NCBI RefSeq assembly: GCF_008806375.1
Contig: NZ_WAAT01000045.1
Span: 38,060-102,059 of the forward strand
DNA from: Pseudotamlana haliotis
GTDB taxonomy: Bacteria > Bacteroidota > Bacteroidia > Flavobacteriales > Flavobacteriaceae
Reading direction: 5' to 3'
Length of the DNA stretch: 64,000 nt
Position 1 is the stretch's first letter; each line of letters opens with the position of its first letter. Made by a program: the position numbers and the translations under genes. The notes below the pieces were generated by a model that was not told the origin of the DNA, did no database searches, and worked only from the letters and a program-made list of their open reading frames with translations. Positions 1-8,900 of the stretch are shown here, piece after piece.

Positions 1-244
1 CTTTTGTGAAGCTAAAACGATCTCTTAAGGTTTTGGCTTTATCGAACACATTGCCTTTTGCCAAATGGTTTAATATACCATCAAACTCTTTAGGCGTGTA
101 GGTTGTTTTATTAAACCCTTCTAACTGTGTTTTTAAATTGGAAACCAAGGTATCGCCATCTGGAATTGCAACAGGCTGATACCCTAAACCAATTAACTGT
201 TGGATTAGGTTGTTCTCTAAGGCTAATTCTGATTGATGACTCAT
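1..244 (-). CDS. hsdR: Type I restriction enzyme R subunit, N-terminal part (runs off the window)
   Basis: The frame starts with ATG at 242-244 on the minus strand and runs open through base 1, so only about 81 N-terminal residues are present. They begin MSHQSELALENNLIQQL and continue with an IPDGDTL/KEFDGIL-type segment that fits the start of HsdR restriction subunits. The catalytic nuclease and SF2 helicase domains would lie outside the window. The start is 2 nt after the stop of the Fic gene, so it is the last visible gene of the hsdM-hsdS-GIY-YIG-fic-hsdR operon. In such systems HsdR translocates and cuts unmethylated DNA as part of an R2M2S complex. The identity rests partly on operon position because the diagnostic motifs are missing. 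Confidence 0.75.
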   Translation of the reverse strand, partial: MSHQSELALENNLIQQLIGLGYQPVAIPDGDTLVSNLKTQLEGFNKTTYTPKEFDGILNHLAKGNVFDKAKTLRDRFSFTK

Positions 245-246
245 AA

Positions 247-1785
247 TTAGGAATTAAATATAGATTTGTATGTATCCTCGATCTCAATAACCTCTGAGTC
301 CTTAAGGGATACAAATTCTTTTTCTCGGGCTCGTCTTGAAAGTGCGCCATTATTTTGTTCTAGAAAACGAACTAGAAGTGCCACTAATGTGTCAGGCATT
401 TCAAATTCCTCATCTAAATAGCTTTTAAACGCATCGTAATGTGTGAGGTAAATAATCTCTTTAGGTATAATGTTTTCTATCGTATCATCTACACAATCAT
501 ACAGAAATTCGGCTTGTTTGGTGACATCAAAATATCTGTAATAATCTAAAGTATCGTTTAGTACGTTTACGTTATGATCTTTAGTTTCTTCCCATTGAAT
601 AAAATCTAATAAAGGGTAAGAATACTGCTCTAATACCTTTCGGTAATCGTCTATATGATCTAAAATTGAAGCGGATACTGGAAAAATTAGACCTTGCTGA
701 GAAAACCGTTTTTTAGCAAGTACATGATGAATTAAGTATCTGTGAATCCTGCCATTCCCATCTTCAAAGGGATGCATAAACACAAAGCCAAAAGCTGTAA
801 TTGTTGCGGTTAAAACAGCATCTAAGTCGCTATGTATTAATTTAGTATTGGTTGTAAGAAGTCCTGAGACTAACTGATCTAGATCTTCCCATTTTGCTGA
901 AATATGATTAGGTAAGGGCGCACCAGAAGATCGGTCATGCTCACCAATAAAACCACCTTTTTTACGAAATCCCATATCTACAAAGCGATCATTTTCAATA
1001 ACGGCTTGTTGTAAGCGTATTAATTCGTCCTTGGTTAAATTTTTAGTTCCTGCCTGACCAATGGCTTGTCCCCATCGTGCAGCGCGTTTACTTTTAGGAC
1101 TTTCGCCCTCTATGGTGAATGACGCTTTAGAATCTTTTAACAAAAGAAATGCAGACGTTCTTTGTAACACATCTTTTCTTAAACCACTTAAATAGCTTGC
1201 TTTTTTTTCTGAATATTTTTCGGAAATATAATGTTCTAGTTTTTTCGATTTTCGAATTAACGGACAGTAATCAATGGTGCCTGGCAGGTTATTAATAATT
1301 CTGTGACGTGGTGAGCTCACGCCTTCAATGGCGAATTGTAATTTTTCATCTATTAATGGAACGGCCTTTTTTATGGTTAAATCTGGTATGTCTAATTTTT
1401 CATTCATTAGCCACTCGTACAAAAACCATATTTTTCGGCTGTACATTCCAGTTGGCTCTATTTGTAATAGGTCTTTAACTGCTGTTTTGTTCAGTTTTTC
1501 GAATAGCTTTTTAAAAATTAAGAGGTTAACGCCTTCATATTTTAAGGCAAAGACCAATTGTTTGTAAATAGATTCTTCTGGTTTGTATTTTGGCGTAAAC
1601 ACTTTCCATCCTGCTATGTCGTATTTTTTATTTTTATCACTTATAACAGATAAAAATTCAGGTATTGGCACCTGCAATTCTAAATGATTAATAAGTGCTC
1701 CATAGCCAATAATGATACCTTCTTCGGGAAGTTGTCTTCCGTGAAAAGCAGGTATTCTTATTGAAATTTGAGTATTTACATGCAT
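247..1785 (-). CDS. Fic family protein (predicted AMP-transferase) inside a type I RM operon
   Basis: A 512-residue protein with a complete Fic signature, HPFEDGNGR at residues 338-346, whose His338 is the expected catalytic base for transferring AMP to a hydroxyl group of a target protein. Upstream, at residues 222-227, is SFTIEG, which fits the (S/T)xxxE(G/N) inhibitory helix of class II Fic proteins, so the enzyme is probably auto-inhibited by Glu226. The first 200 residues have no motif I can name; the C-terminus may be a winged-helix region. The stop is 2 nt before the hsdR start, which implies co-transcription with the restriction genes. The target is unknown. The Fic assignment is firm; the link to restriction is inferred from position only. 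Confidence 0.9.
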   Translation of the reverse strand: MHVNTQISIRIPAFHGRQLPEEGIIIGYGALINHLELQVPIPEFLSVISDKNKKYDIAGWKVFTPKYKPEESIYKQLVFALKYEGVNLLIFKKLFEKLNKTAVKDLLQIEPTGMYSRKIWFLYEWLMNEKLDIPDLTIKKAVPLIDEKLQFAIEGVSSPRHRIINNLPGTIDYCPLIRKSKKLEHYISEKYSEKKASYLSGLRKDVLQRTSAFLLLKDSKASFTIEGESPKSKRAARWGQAIGQAGTKNLTKDELIRLQQAVIENDRFVDMGFRKKGGFIGEHDRSSGAPLPNHISAKWEDLDQLVSGLLTTNTKLIHSDLDAVLTATITAFGFVFMHPFEDGNGRIHRYLIHHVLAKKRFSQQGLIFPVSASILDHIDDYRKVLEQYSYPLLDFIQWEETKDHNVNVLNDTLDYYRYFDVTKQAEFLYDCVDDTIENIIPKEIIYLTHYDAFKSYLDEEFEMPDTLVALLVRFLEQNNGALSRRAREKEFVSLKDSEVIEIEDTYKSIFNS

Positions 1786-1926
1786 TGTTTAAGAATTTCA
1801 GGTATTCAAATATAGATGAAAAATAGGTTTTTATTATGAAAAACAGGTATTTTATCTAGGTATTTGAGAATAATAGGTTTTTAGTAGGTTCAAAAAACTG
1901 TGAGCACCCCAACCTCGCAGTGACAG

Positions 1927-2217
1927 TTACATAACATCGTCATACAAATCCAACCACTCCGGATTCACATCTTCAATTAACGCCACTTTTTTAGCGCGAT
2001 TCCCTGCCTTTAATTGTTTCTCTCTGCCTATAGCGTCGCCTATCATTTGAAAGGTTTCAAAATACACTAACTTATTTAAATTGTACCGCGCACTAAACGA
2101 TTTTTTATCATGCTTTTCTTTATGTTCCTGTATACGCCGACTTAAATTGTTAGTCACACCAACATATAATGTGGTGTTATTCCTATTGGTTATTATGTAA
2201 ACATATCCTGGTGTCAT
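1927..2217 (-). CDS. Small GIY-YIG nuclease-fold protein
   Basis: About 96 residues from the ATG at 2215-2217. A longer frame reaches 2283 but its extra codons lie in a dispersed repeat, so the internal Met that begins MTPGYVYI is the better start. The sequence has the GIY-YIG core (YVYI then LYVGVT), the Arg of RRIQEHK and a later Glu in GREKQLK, all expected for the UvrC/Slx1-type single-domain nuclease fold. Small stand-alone proteins of this kind (URI family) are common in Bacteroidota and often sit next to other genes without known partnership. It lies between hsdS and fic on the same strand but is separated from both by repeat-rich spacers. Substrate unknown. Confidence 0.85.
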   Translation of the reverse strand: MTPGYVYIITNRNNTTLYVGVTNNLSRRIQEHKEKHDKKSFSARYNLNKLVYFETFQMIGDAIGREKQLKAGNRAKKVALIEDVNPEWLDLYDDVM

Positions 2218-2390
2218 AATGTTAATTCTTACCGTCATTGCGAGGAGGTACGACGAAGCAATCTCACCAATCGTACACGTCATTGCGAGCGCAGTGAAGC
2301 AATCTCACCATGCACCCCCGTGTCCCTTTTCGTGTTTCCTGCTCCCTCTCAAGAGACTGCCGCGGTCGTGCCTCCCTCGCAGTGACGCCT
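2218..2390. repeat. Dispersed GTCATTGCGAGG-type repeat cluster
   Basis: The spacer between the GIY-YIG gene and hsdS holds two near-copies of one motif, CATTGCGAG...GAAGCAATCTCACC, at about 2235-2264 and 2281-2309. A further CTCGCAGTGACG half-copy lies near 2376-2387 and another at 1914-1923. Related sequence occurs at 3765-3823 and inside hsdS at 2991-3038. The high G+C and repetition stand out from the AT-rich surroundings. This looks like a small non-autonomous dispersed repeat family. Confidence 0.7.
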
Positions 2391-3713
2391 CTACACAAAC
2401 ATTTGCTGCAACAGCCCTTTTTTAAAGCTTTGCGTTTGGCTTATTTGGGTATTTACAGCTTCAATTTTAGTGTCTATACTTGATAAAAAACTGGCTATCT
2501 TTTGTTGTTCTTCGAGGCACGGGATATTCACCTTTAACTTATTCAATGATTCCTGATTAATATTAGTATTAGCGCTAGATGTAGCATAAGAAAGAAGTTC
2601 TTTTCTAAAAGACTGAGAGCTAAAACAGTATTTTTTATACTCTAGAATTAGATTATTAGTTTGGTCTCGATAACGAATCAAAAACCCACTATAAACCGTG
2701 TTAAGCAAGTCTTCACGTACAACTACAGCTTCTCCCACTCCTGTTCTTTTTACAGAAGATCTTATAAACAAGACATCTCCTTTAAGAACACTATAACTCT
2801 CTTTCTCTTTGTCGGTTGAATTCACTAAATCAAATGATTTATTCTGAATTTCTGATTTCCCGAAAACATCCATTAAATTGACAAATGGAGAGCCATATCC
2901 AAATTCTTTTTTATCTTTATTTAAACCGTTCTTTAAAAAACCAATCTCCCCCAATCGTTTCTCCTCCCAATTAGGATATTTGGTTTGGTTAGCATCAGTT
3001 TGCTTCGTCGTGCCGTCTCGCAAAGACGCCTTGGAATGTGTTTCCGTAAAGCCATCTGGTTTAAAACGAAGTTTACCGCTAAACAGTTGTTGCATCACAC
3101 CTTTTTTGTATTGCTCTAATAAAGCTTCCTTTTTGGTGAGTTGCTGTATTTTTTTATCTACCGATGATAAAAATGTGGCTATTTTTTGTTGTTCTGGGAG
3201 GGTTGGGACTGTTAATTTTAATTTTAGTAAATCTTTGGTGTAGATAGCCGCAACACTAGTCGTTCCTGTCGCTAATCTTCTCAAACCTTTAATTCCTTGA
3301 AAAGAATTCAATCGATAATTCATAAAAAAATTATTTTCAAATTTAATATACATCAAATTCGAATTATAAAATGCTCTTGGTAATTCATTCCTCCAAATTG
3401 AAACTTTACCAACTAAATCCAAAGTATTCCTCGTATTAAAAAACAAATCTCCAAATTGAATTAAATCTTTGTCGTTTAAAGATTCTCCTTCCTCTACATA
3501 CTGAATTTTATCTAATGAAATATTACCTCTTCCTAAGTTTCCCATTTTTATCAATGGATTTTCATTAGGGGTTTCATTATTAGCATAATTCCCTCCCAAG
3601 CGGGAAGATTTTAATAAATGACCAAATCGTTTACTTTCCCACTCCCCTTCAAACTCCTTGAATCGTAGTTTTGGGATGTGTTTGGAGGGGTTTGTTGTTG
3701 GGGTTGGGTTCAT
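2391..3713 (-). CDS. hsdS: Type I restriction-modification specificity subunit
   Basis: A 440-residue HsdS with the usual duplicated layout. The first target-recognition domain begins near PKLRFKEFEGEWE and is followed by the conserved helix LPEQQKIATFLSSVDKKI. The second begins at YPNWEEKRLGEIG and is followed by EEQQKIASFLSSIDTKI. It would choose the DNA sequence methylated and cut by the complex. I start it at the ATG at 3711-3713: an open frame reaches 3797, but those 28 codons come from a dispersed repeat. A second copy of that repeat family is inserted in frame at residues about 226-241, between the first half and the second recognition domain, adding roughly 16 residues without breaking the frame. 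It follows hsdM by 109 nt. Confidence 0.93.
   Translation of the reverse strand: MNPTPTTNPSKHIPKLRFKEFEGEWESKRFGHLLKSSRLGGNYANNETPNENPLIKMGNLGRGNISLDKIQYVEEGESLNDKDLIQFGDLFFNTRNTLDLVGKVSIWRNELPRAFYNSNLMYIKFENNFFMNYRLNSFQGIKGLRRLATGTTSVAAIYTKDLLKLKLTVPTLPEQQKIATFLSSVDKKIQQLTKKEALLEQYKKGVMQQLFSGKLRFKPDGFTETHSKASLRDGTTKQTDANQTKYPNWEEKRLGEIGFLKNGLNKDKKEFGYGSPFVNLMDVFGKSEIQNKSFDLVNSTDKEKESYSVLKGDVLFIRSSVKRTGVGEAVVVREDLLNTVYSGFLIRYRDQTNNLILEYKKYCFSSQSFRKELLSYATSSANTNINQESLNKLKVNIPCLEEQQKIASFLSSIDTKIEAVNTQISQTQSFKKGLLQQMFV
2991..3038 (-). repeat. In-frame dispersed repeat inside hsdS
   Basis: On the minus strand this reads TCTTTGCGAGACGG followed by ACGACGAAGCAAAC, the same family as the intergenic copies at 2235-2264 and 3765-3797. 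It is translated as HSKASLRDGTTKQTDA in the linker before the second recognition domain. The hsdS N-terminal extension upstream of the chosen start contains the sister peptide SLRGGTTKQTHEA. Confidence 0.75.
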
Positions 3714-3764
3714 AAAGGTGGTTTTTGGTTTTCGGTTTGCTTGATGGTTTTTGGTTGCTTCATG

Positions 3765-3823
3765 AGTTTGCTTCGTCGTTCCTCCTCGCAAGGACATCTC
3801 GCAAGGACAGCTCGCAAGGACGT
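3765..3823. repeat. Dispersed repeat with 13-bp tandem triplication between hsdM and hsdS
   Basis: Three tandem 13-bp units, CTCGCAAGGACAT, CTCGCAAGGACAG and CTCGCAAGGACGT, fill 3785-3823 and reach the hsdM stop codon. They continue into a GCTTCGTCGTTCCTC motif at 3770-3784 that belongs to the CATTGCGAGG family. The array fills most of the 109-nt hsdM-hsdS spacer and could affect translation coupling of hsdS. Confidence 0.75.
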
Positions 3824-5424
3824 TAAAACGGTGTATTAATGCCTAATTGCTTACAGAAATCGGCTATAGTGGCATCGGTGCTTTGCATATCTGCATCTAA
3901 GGCTTTAAGATCTGTGGTTACGGCATTTAAATCTATAGGTTCTTCTTCCTCAAACGTATCGACATAGCGGGGTATGTTTAGGTTGTAATCGTTTTCAGCA
4001 ACTTCCTTAAGTGTGGCTACGTAACTGTATTTGTCAATGGCTTCATGAGATGCTTCGCTTTCACTTCGACTGCGCTCTGCATGACAGTAGGATTTATAGG
4101 TATCTATTATTTTAGCAATATCTTCTTCACGTAAGTAGTTTTGTGTTTTTACTTTTTCGAAATATTGGCTGCTATCTATAAACAGGATATGGTCTTTGTG
4201 TTGGCGTTCTTTTTTAAACACTAAAATACAGGTAGGAATACTGGTGCCATAAAATATATTGGCAGGCAAGCCTATAACAGCATCTAAATAATTACGGTCT
4301 TTAATTAAGTATTTACGAATATGGCCTTCGGCTGCACCTCTAAACAACACCCCATGTGGTAGTACAACCGCCATGGTACCGTTATCGGCTAACTGATGCA
4401 CCATATGCTGTACAAATGCGAAATCGGCTTTAGAGCTTGGTGCTAGTTTTCCGTAAGCAGAAAACCGATCGTCACTCATAAACAAAGCATTGGCACTCCA
4501 CTTGGCAGAAAATGGCGGATTGGCTACAATAGCCTCAAAACGTAAGTCTTCGTGTTGTGGTTTTTCTAAAGTGTTTTCGTTTTTTATGTCGAACTTGTTG
4601 TAATGCACATCGTGCATAATCATATTCATTCGGCATAAGTTATAGGTGGTTGGGTTCATTTCTTGCCCGTAAAACGCACTAACGTCTTTAACTTCTTTAG
4701 CGACACGTAACAACAATGAGCCTGAACCACAAGTAGGATCGTAAACCGATTTTAATTGGTCTTTCCCAACCGTTACTAACTTAGATAAGACTTTAGACAC
4801 CTGTTGCGGGGTATAAAACTCGCCTGCTTTTTTCCCTGCACCACTAGCAAACTGCCCGATAAGATATTCGTAAGCATCTCCCAAGACATCACTATCGGTA
4901 TTTTCTAAGTCGAAATCGATCTGATCTAAATGCGCCAAAACTTTTACAATGAGTTCGTTTTTATCGTTTTCAGATTTCCCTAATTTAGAACTTGTTAAAT
5001 CTAAATCTTCAAACAGATTTCCAAAATCGTCTTCACTTTCCGATCCCATAGTGCTTTGCTCGATATGCGTAAGCACTTTAGATAAATCGCTTAATATAAA
5101 TTGATTTTTACCGCCTGCATTTCCTCGACGTGCCAATTCAGAAAATAATTCTGAAGGTGCTAAGAAATACCCCAATTTATCTAAAGCAGCATCTCTTAAC
5201 GCCTCTAATAATTCGGCTTCTTGCTCATGCCCTTCAACCTCTGAAAAGGTTAAACCATCTGGCTCTAAAATCTCGTTTGCGTAGAGCTCCATTTTTCTAC
5301 TTAAATACTTATAGAAAATAAAACCTAGTATGTAATCTCTAAAATCATCGGCGTCCATTTTACCTCTTAGGGTGTTGGCAATGTTCCAGAGTTGTTGTTC
5401 TAATTGTTGTTTTTGTTCTGTCAT
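3823..5424 (-). CDS. hsdM: Type I restriction-modification methyltransferase subunit
   Basis: A 533-residue N6-adenine methyltransferase of the HsdM family. The N-terminal helical domain is followed by GEFYTP near residue 201, the SAM-binding motif I DPTCGSGS at 229-236, and the catalytic NPPF at 302-305. It modifies adenines at the site chosen by HsdS and protects host DNA. It is the first gene of the minus-strand operon, with 272 nt between its start and the left attachment repeat of the neighbouring element. At residues 446-461 the protein contains YCHAERSRSESEASHE, encoded by a dispersed repeat (4042-4089) inserted in frame after the methyltransferase core, so activity may be unaffected. 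Confidence 0.95.
   Translation of the reverse strand: MTEQKQQLEQQLWNIANTLRGKMDADDFRDYILGFIFYKYLSRKMELYANEILEPDGLTFSEVEGHEQEAELLEALRDAALDKLGYFLAPSELFSELARRGNAGGKNQFILSDLSKVLTHIEQSTMGSESEDDFGNLFEDLDLTSSKLGKSENDKNELIVKVLAHLDQIDFDLENTDSDVLGDAYEYLIGQFASGAGKKAGEFYTPQQVSKVLSKLVTVGKDQLKSVYDPTCGSGSLLLRVAKEVKDVSAFYGQEMNPTTYNLCRMNMIMHDVHYNKFDIKNENTLEKPQHEDLRFEAIVANPPFSAKWSANALFMSDDRFSAYGKLAPSSKADFAFVQHMVHQLADNGTMAVVLPHGVLFRGAAEGHIRKYLIKDRNYLDAVIGLPANIFYGTSIPTCILVFKKERQHKDHILFIDSSQYFEKVKTQNYLREEDIAKIIDTYKSYCHAERSRSESEASHEAIDKYSYVATLKEVAENDYNLNIPRYVDTFEEEEPIDLNAVTTDLKALDADMQSTDATIADFCKQLGINTPF
4042..4089 (-). repeat. In-frame dispersed repeat inside hsdM
   Basis: On the minus strand it contains TACTGTCATGCAGAGCGCAG then TCGAAGTGAAAGCG, a sequence type that I know as an intergenic repeat in Flavobacteriaceae. 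Here it is translated without a stop as a Ser/Arg/Glu-rich peptide. Its base composition is unlike the flanking hsdM codons. Confidence 0.7.
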
Positions 5425-5695
5425 TTTTCGGTGTAAAAACTTAAATACCTACAACTCATATGCTGTAATATGGTATGTATTGCAATATAATTACTTTAAG
5501 TAATTAAATGACTGCTAAAAAGAGATTGTTGTATAAATATAGAATTATATAATGAACATGGAAGCGCTATTGGGTAACTTTTAATTAAGAGCTAGTTACT
5601 CTTAAAAACCAACATGCTCACCCATAGTATTTAAAAAATCTTCTATGCTTTTTTGAAGCGTAATAGGGAGGGATCATTAAATTGAAAGCGCGCGC

Positions 5696-5716
5696 TTATT
5701 TTCCAATACAGAAATT
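5696..5716. other. Left attachment repeat (displaced mnmE 3' end)
   Basis: The 21-mer TTATTTT/CCAATACAGAAATT matches 14464-14484 in 20 of 21 positions. Read on the minus strand it still encodes the MnmE C-terminus N-F-C-I-G-K-stop, with GGA instead of GGC for the glycine. This is what is left when an integrase recombines inside the 3' end of a gene and the incoming element supplies a replacement end. Confidence 0.85.
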
Positions 5717-5751
5717 GATTTTAACTGACTTACAGATACTTATATGTATCG

Positions 5752-5773
5752 AGGTACAATTAAGGTACTAAAA
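5752..5773. repeat. Left arm-type 11-bp direct repeats
   Basis: AGGTACAATTA is followed directly by AGGTACTAAAA, giving two AGGTAC cores exactly 11 bp apart and 35 nt inside the left attachment repeat. The same arrangement in the same orientation occurs at 14337-14358 near the right end. This fits arm-binding sites for the element's integrase. Confidence 0.6.
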
Positions 5774-5984
5774 CTAAATAAATTATAATAAACAAGCTGT
5801 ATTTTACGAGTTTTAGCTTTTGGTAAATAAATATTAAACTTATTACCTAACATTTCGTCTTTCTCGTTTATTGTTAATTAAAACCTCACCAACAATACAA
5901 GAAAACGGCATGATATTAAAAAGAACCTCTGAAAAATAAAAAAAACACCTATTTTTAAGCACCAATCGCTTACATCAAAATTAA

Positions 5985-8900
5985 ATGGGATTATTTCAAG
6001 TTTCTGTATTAAAAAACCAACTACAATTACAAGATCAAACTAAGGTTACAAAGGCGTATTCTAAATACACAAAGTACTTTTTAAACCCTACAATTCAAGA
6101 AAACATTAGAGCTTCTAAAGAAGAAGAATATCAAGGTATTTTTTTAACTGAGCTTTTTGTAAAAATTTTAGACTATACTTTAAAACCTAATGCCAATTTT
6201 AACTTAGTTGCAGAATATAAAAACCAAACCAATTCTAGAAAAGCAGATGGCGCCATTTTAATTGGAGATATCGCTATTGGTGTTATCGAGTTAAAAGGTA
6301 CAAATACTAAAGATTTAGAAAGCATACGTAAACAAGCCTTTGATTATAAAGCCAATCAAAAAAACTGTACCTATGTTATTACATCTAATTTTGAAAAACT
6401 TAGGTTTTATATAAATGATGCCACCGAGTTTGAAGAGTTTAATTTATTTGAACTGACACTAGAGCGATTTTCTTTGCTGTATTTATGTCTTCAAAAAGAC
6501 AATATTATAAACAACATTCCTTTAAACATAAAAGAATCATCAGTTGTTGTAGAAGAACAAATTACAAAACAATTCTATAAAGATTATTCTGTTTTTAAAC
6601 GTGAATTATACCGTGATTTAGTAAAGCAAAACGCTAAACGACTTAAACAAAACAACAGTATTTCGAGTACTAATGTAGATGAAGCAACTGCGGACGAACT
6701 AAAAGCACTCGAAAAAAATGTAAAGCTTACCCTATTTAAAAAGTCGCAAAAATTAATAGACCGTTATCTCTTTATTTTCTTTGCCGAAGATAGAGGCTTA
6801 CTCCCCCCTAACAGTACACAACAAATACTAGACAAATGGAAAGCTGATGTAGATTTTGGAGACGACAGACCTTTATACGATCTTTTTAAACAGTATTTTA
6901 ATTTCCTTGACCAAGGTAGAAAAGGAACAGCCAGTAGAGCCGAAATTTACGCATATAATGGTGGGTTGTTTAAAGAAGATCCTTTACTAGATAACCTTAG
7001 TATTAGCAACGATTTACTTTTTAGTCATACCAGTAAATTGGCAGCTTACGATTTTGAAAGCCAAGTAGATGTTAATATTCTAGGTCATATTTTTGAAAAC
7101 TCTCTTAACGAAATTGAAAGCGTAAATGCCGAAATTGAAGGTGCCGATTTCGATAAACAAAAATCTAAACGTAAAAAAGATGGGGTTTTCTATACACCAA
7201 AATATATTACAAAATACATTGTAGAAAATACCATAGGTAAACTTTGCGATGAAAAGAAAATAGAATTAGGCTTTAAGGAAGAAGAATATTTTAAAGGACG
7301 TAAAAACAGAAATAAAGCCACCATTGCCAAATTAGTAAACATCTTAGATACTTACAGAGATTGGCTACTGCAACTAACCATTTGTGACCCTGCTTGTGGT
7401 TCGGGTGCATTTCTTAATCAAGCCTTAGACTTTTTAATAAAAGAACACCATTATATTGATGAGTTAAAAACTAAAGTATTAGGTGGTGGTTTACAGTTCC
7501 CTGATATTGAAAATACTATTTTAGAAAACAATATTTACGGCATCGATTTAAACGAAGAATCTGTAGAGATTGCAAAACTCTCCTTGTGGTTACGTACCGC
7601 ACAACCCAGACGTAAACTAAACGATTTAAGCTCTAATATTAAATGTGGAAACTCTCTAATTGATAGCAAAGCCGTTGCAGGAGATAAAGCCTTTAATTGG
7701 GAAGCACAATTTCCTAAAGTGTTTAAAAAAGGTGGTTTTGATGTGATTATTGGAAACCCGCCATATGTTGCAAGATCTCTTGATGAAGGAACTAAAAAGT
7801 ACATAAATAAACATTATCAAACTGCTCAATATCAGATAGATTTATATGTTTCCTTTATGGAAAAAGGGACAGATATATTGAAAAAAGAAGGTGCAATAAG
7901 TTTTATTGTTCCAAATTCTTGGCTCAAAAACATTAAGATGTCTGATTCTCGACGATACGTATTAAATAATCTTGATTTTAATGTTATAATTCCAAATTTG
8001 GATAATGTATTTCCTGATGCTTCTGTAGATACTCTAGTCTTTGTTGCTGAAAAAAATAATAGCTCTAATCAAAATATCCAAATAATAGAGATTGCAGAAA
8101 AACAAGTTTTTTTAAAACATCATATCAATCAAAGTAGGTTTTTAAAAAATGAAGATTACATTTTTGATGTTGAAATTAGCGAAACTATTTTACCTATTAT
8201 TCAAAAGGTTAGAAATGAGACTATTTCCGTTGGAGAAATAATGGACGTCACAAGAGGTGTAAACCCTTATGATAAATATACTGGACAAAGTTCTGAAATA
8301 ATAAAAAATAGAGCATACCACGCAAATTACAAGAAGGATGAGTCGTTTGTTCCTGAATTAAAAGGAAAACACGTAAGTACTTATAATTATACTTGGGATG
8401 AAGAGCACTTCATAAGTTACGGAGATTGGTTGGCTGCACCTCGACAGGAGAAATACTTTGAAGGATCAAGAATTATTTTAGAGAAATATTAGGTAAGACT
8501 CTTGTTAGCACTTTGATAAGGGAACAATTTATTATTGATCGTAGTTTGTATATTGCTCGAATTGATGACGATACTCAATCTAATTTTATTATAGAATACA
8601 TAATTAGTATTTTAAATTCTAAATTAATGTCATTTTATTTTCGCTATTCCAATAATGAGTTCGATACTTTGTTTCCAAAAATAAGAGTTGCAGAATTTAA
8701 AAAACTTCCTATTAAAATAGTCGAATTAGACCTTCAACAACTAGCAAAAACTAAAGTTGATGATTTATTATTAGCAAAATCAGATGTTATTATTGTTTTT
8801 GAGAAATTTAAAAGGTATTTCGTAAAGAGTTTTTCCTTATTTAAAGTTTCACGCAAACTACAAAACTGGCACGAGTTAGGATTTGGAGAGTTCATAAAAG

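Larger units (their letters stand above)
5425..5984. other. 560-nt gene-free spacer holding the left element boundary
   Basis: No full gene is visible. It contains a small hairpin (AAGAG/CTCTT near 5587-5604), the left attachment repeat (5696-5716) and arm-type repeats (5752-5773). On the minus strand a short open stretch at about 5605-5680 ends with codons for LNTMGEHVGF and a stop. It lies outside the element and may be the tail of a lost gene, but it is too short to identify. The promoter of the downstream Eco57I-like gene should lie in 5780-5984, which is very AT-rich. Confidence 0.5.

Noticed and set aside
1327..1567. Plus-strand frame inside fic
   Set aside because: It is opposite to a well-supported Fic gene and shows no domain.
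2219..2425. Plus-strand frame over the dispersed repeats
   Set aside because: It is produced by the repeat sequence itself; such peptides recur wherever the repeats occur.
1..5424. Type I RM operon as part of the same mnmE element
   Set aside because: It lies outside the left 21-bp repeat. It may belong to an older island, but no further copy of the repeat is visible in 1-5695.
5605..5680. Short minus-strand coding-like stretch ending LNTMGEHVGF
   Set aside because: Too short to call a gene or pseudogene; recorded only in the spacer note.
8480..8490. Phase-variable homopolymer in the RM gene
   Set aside because: The run is only three As, too short for slipped-strand switching.
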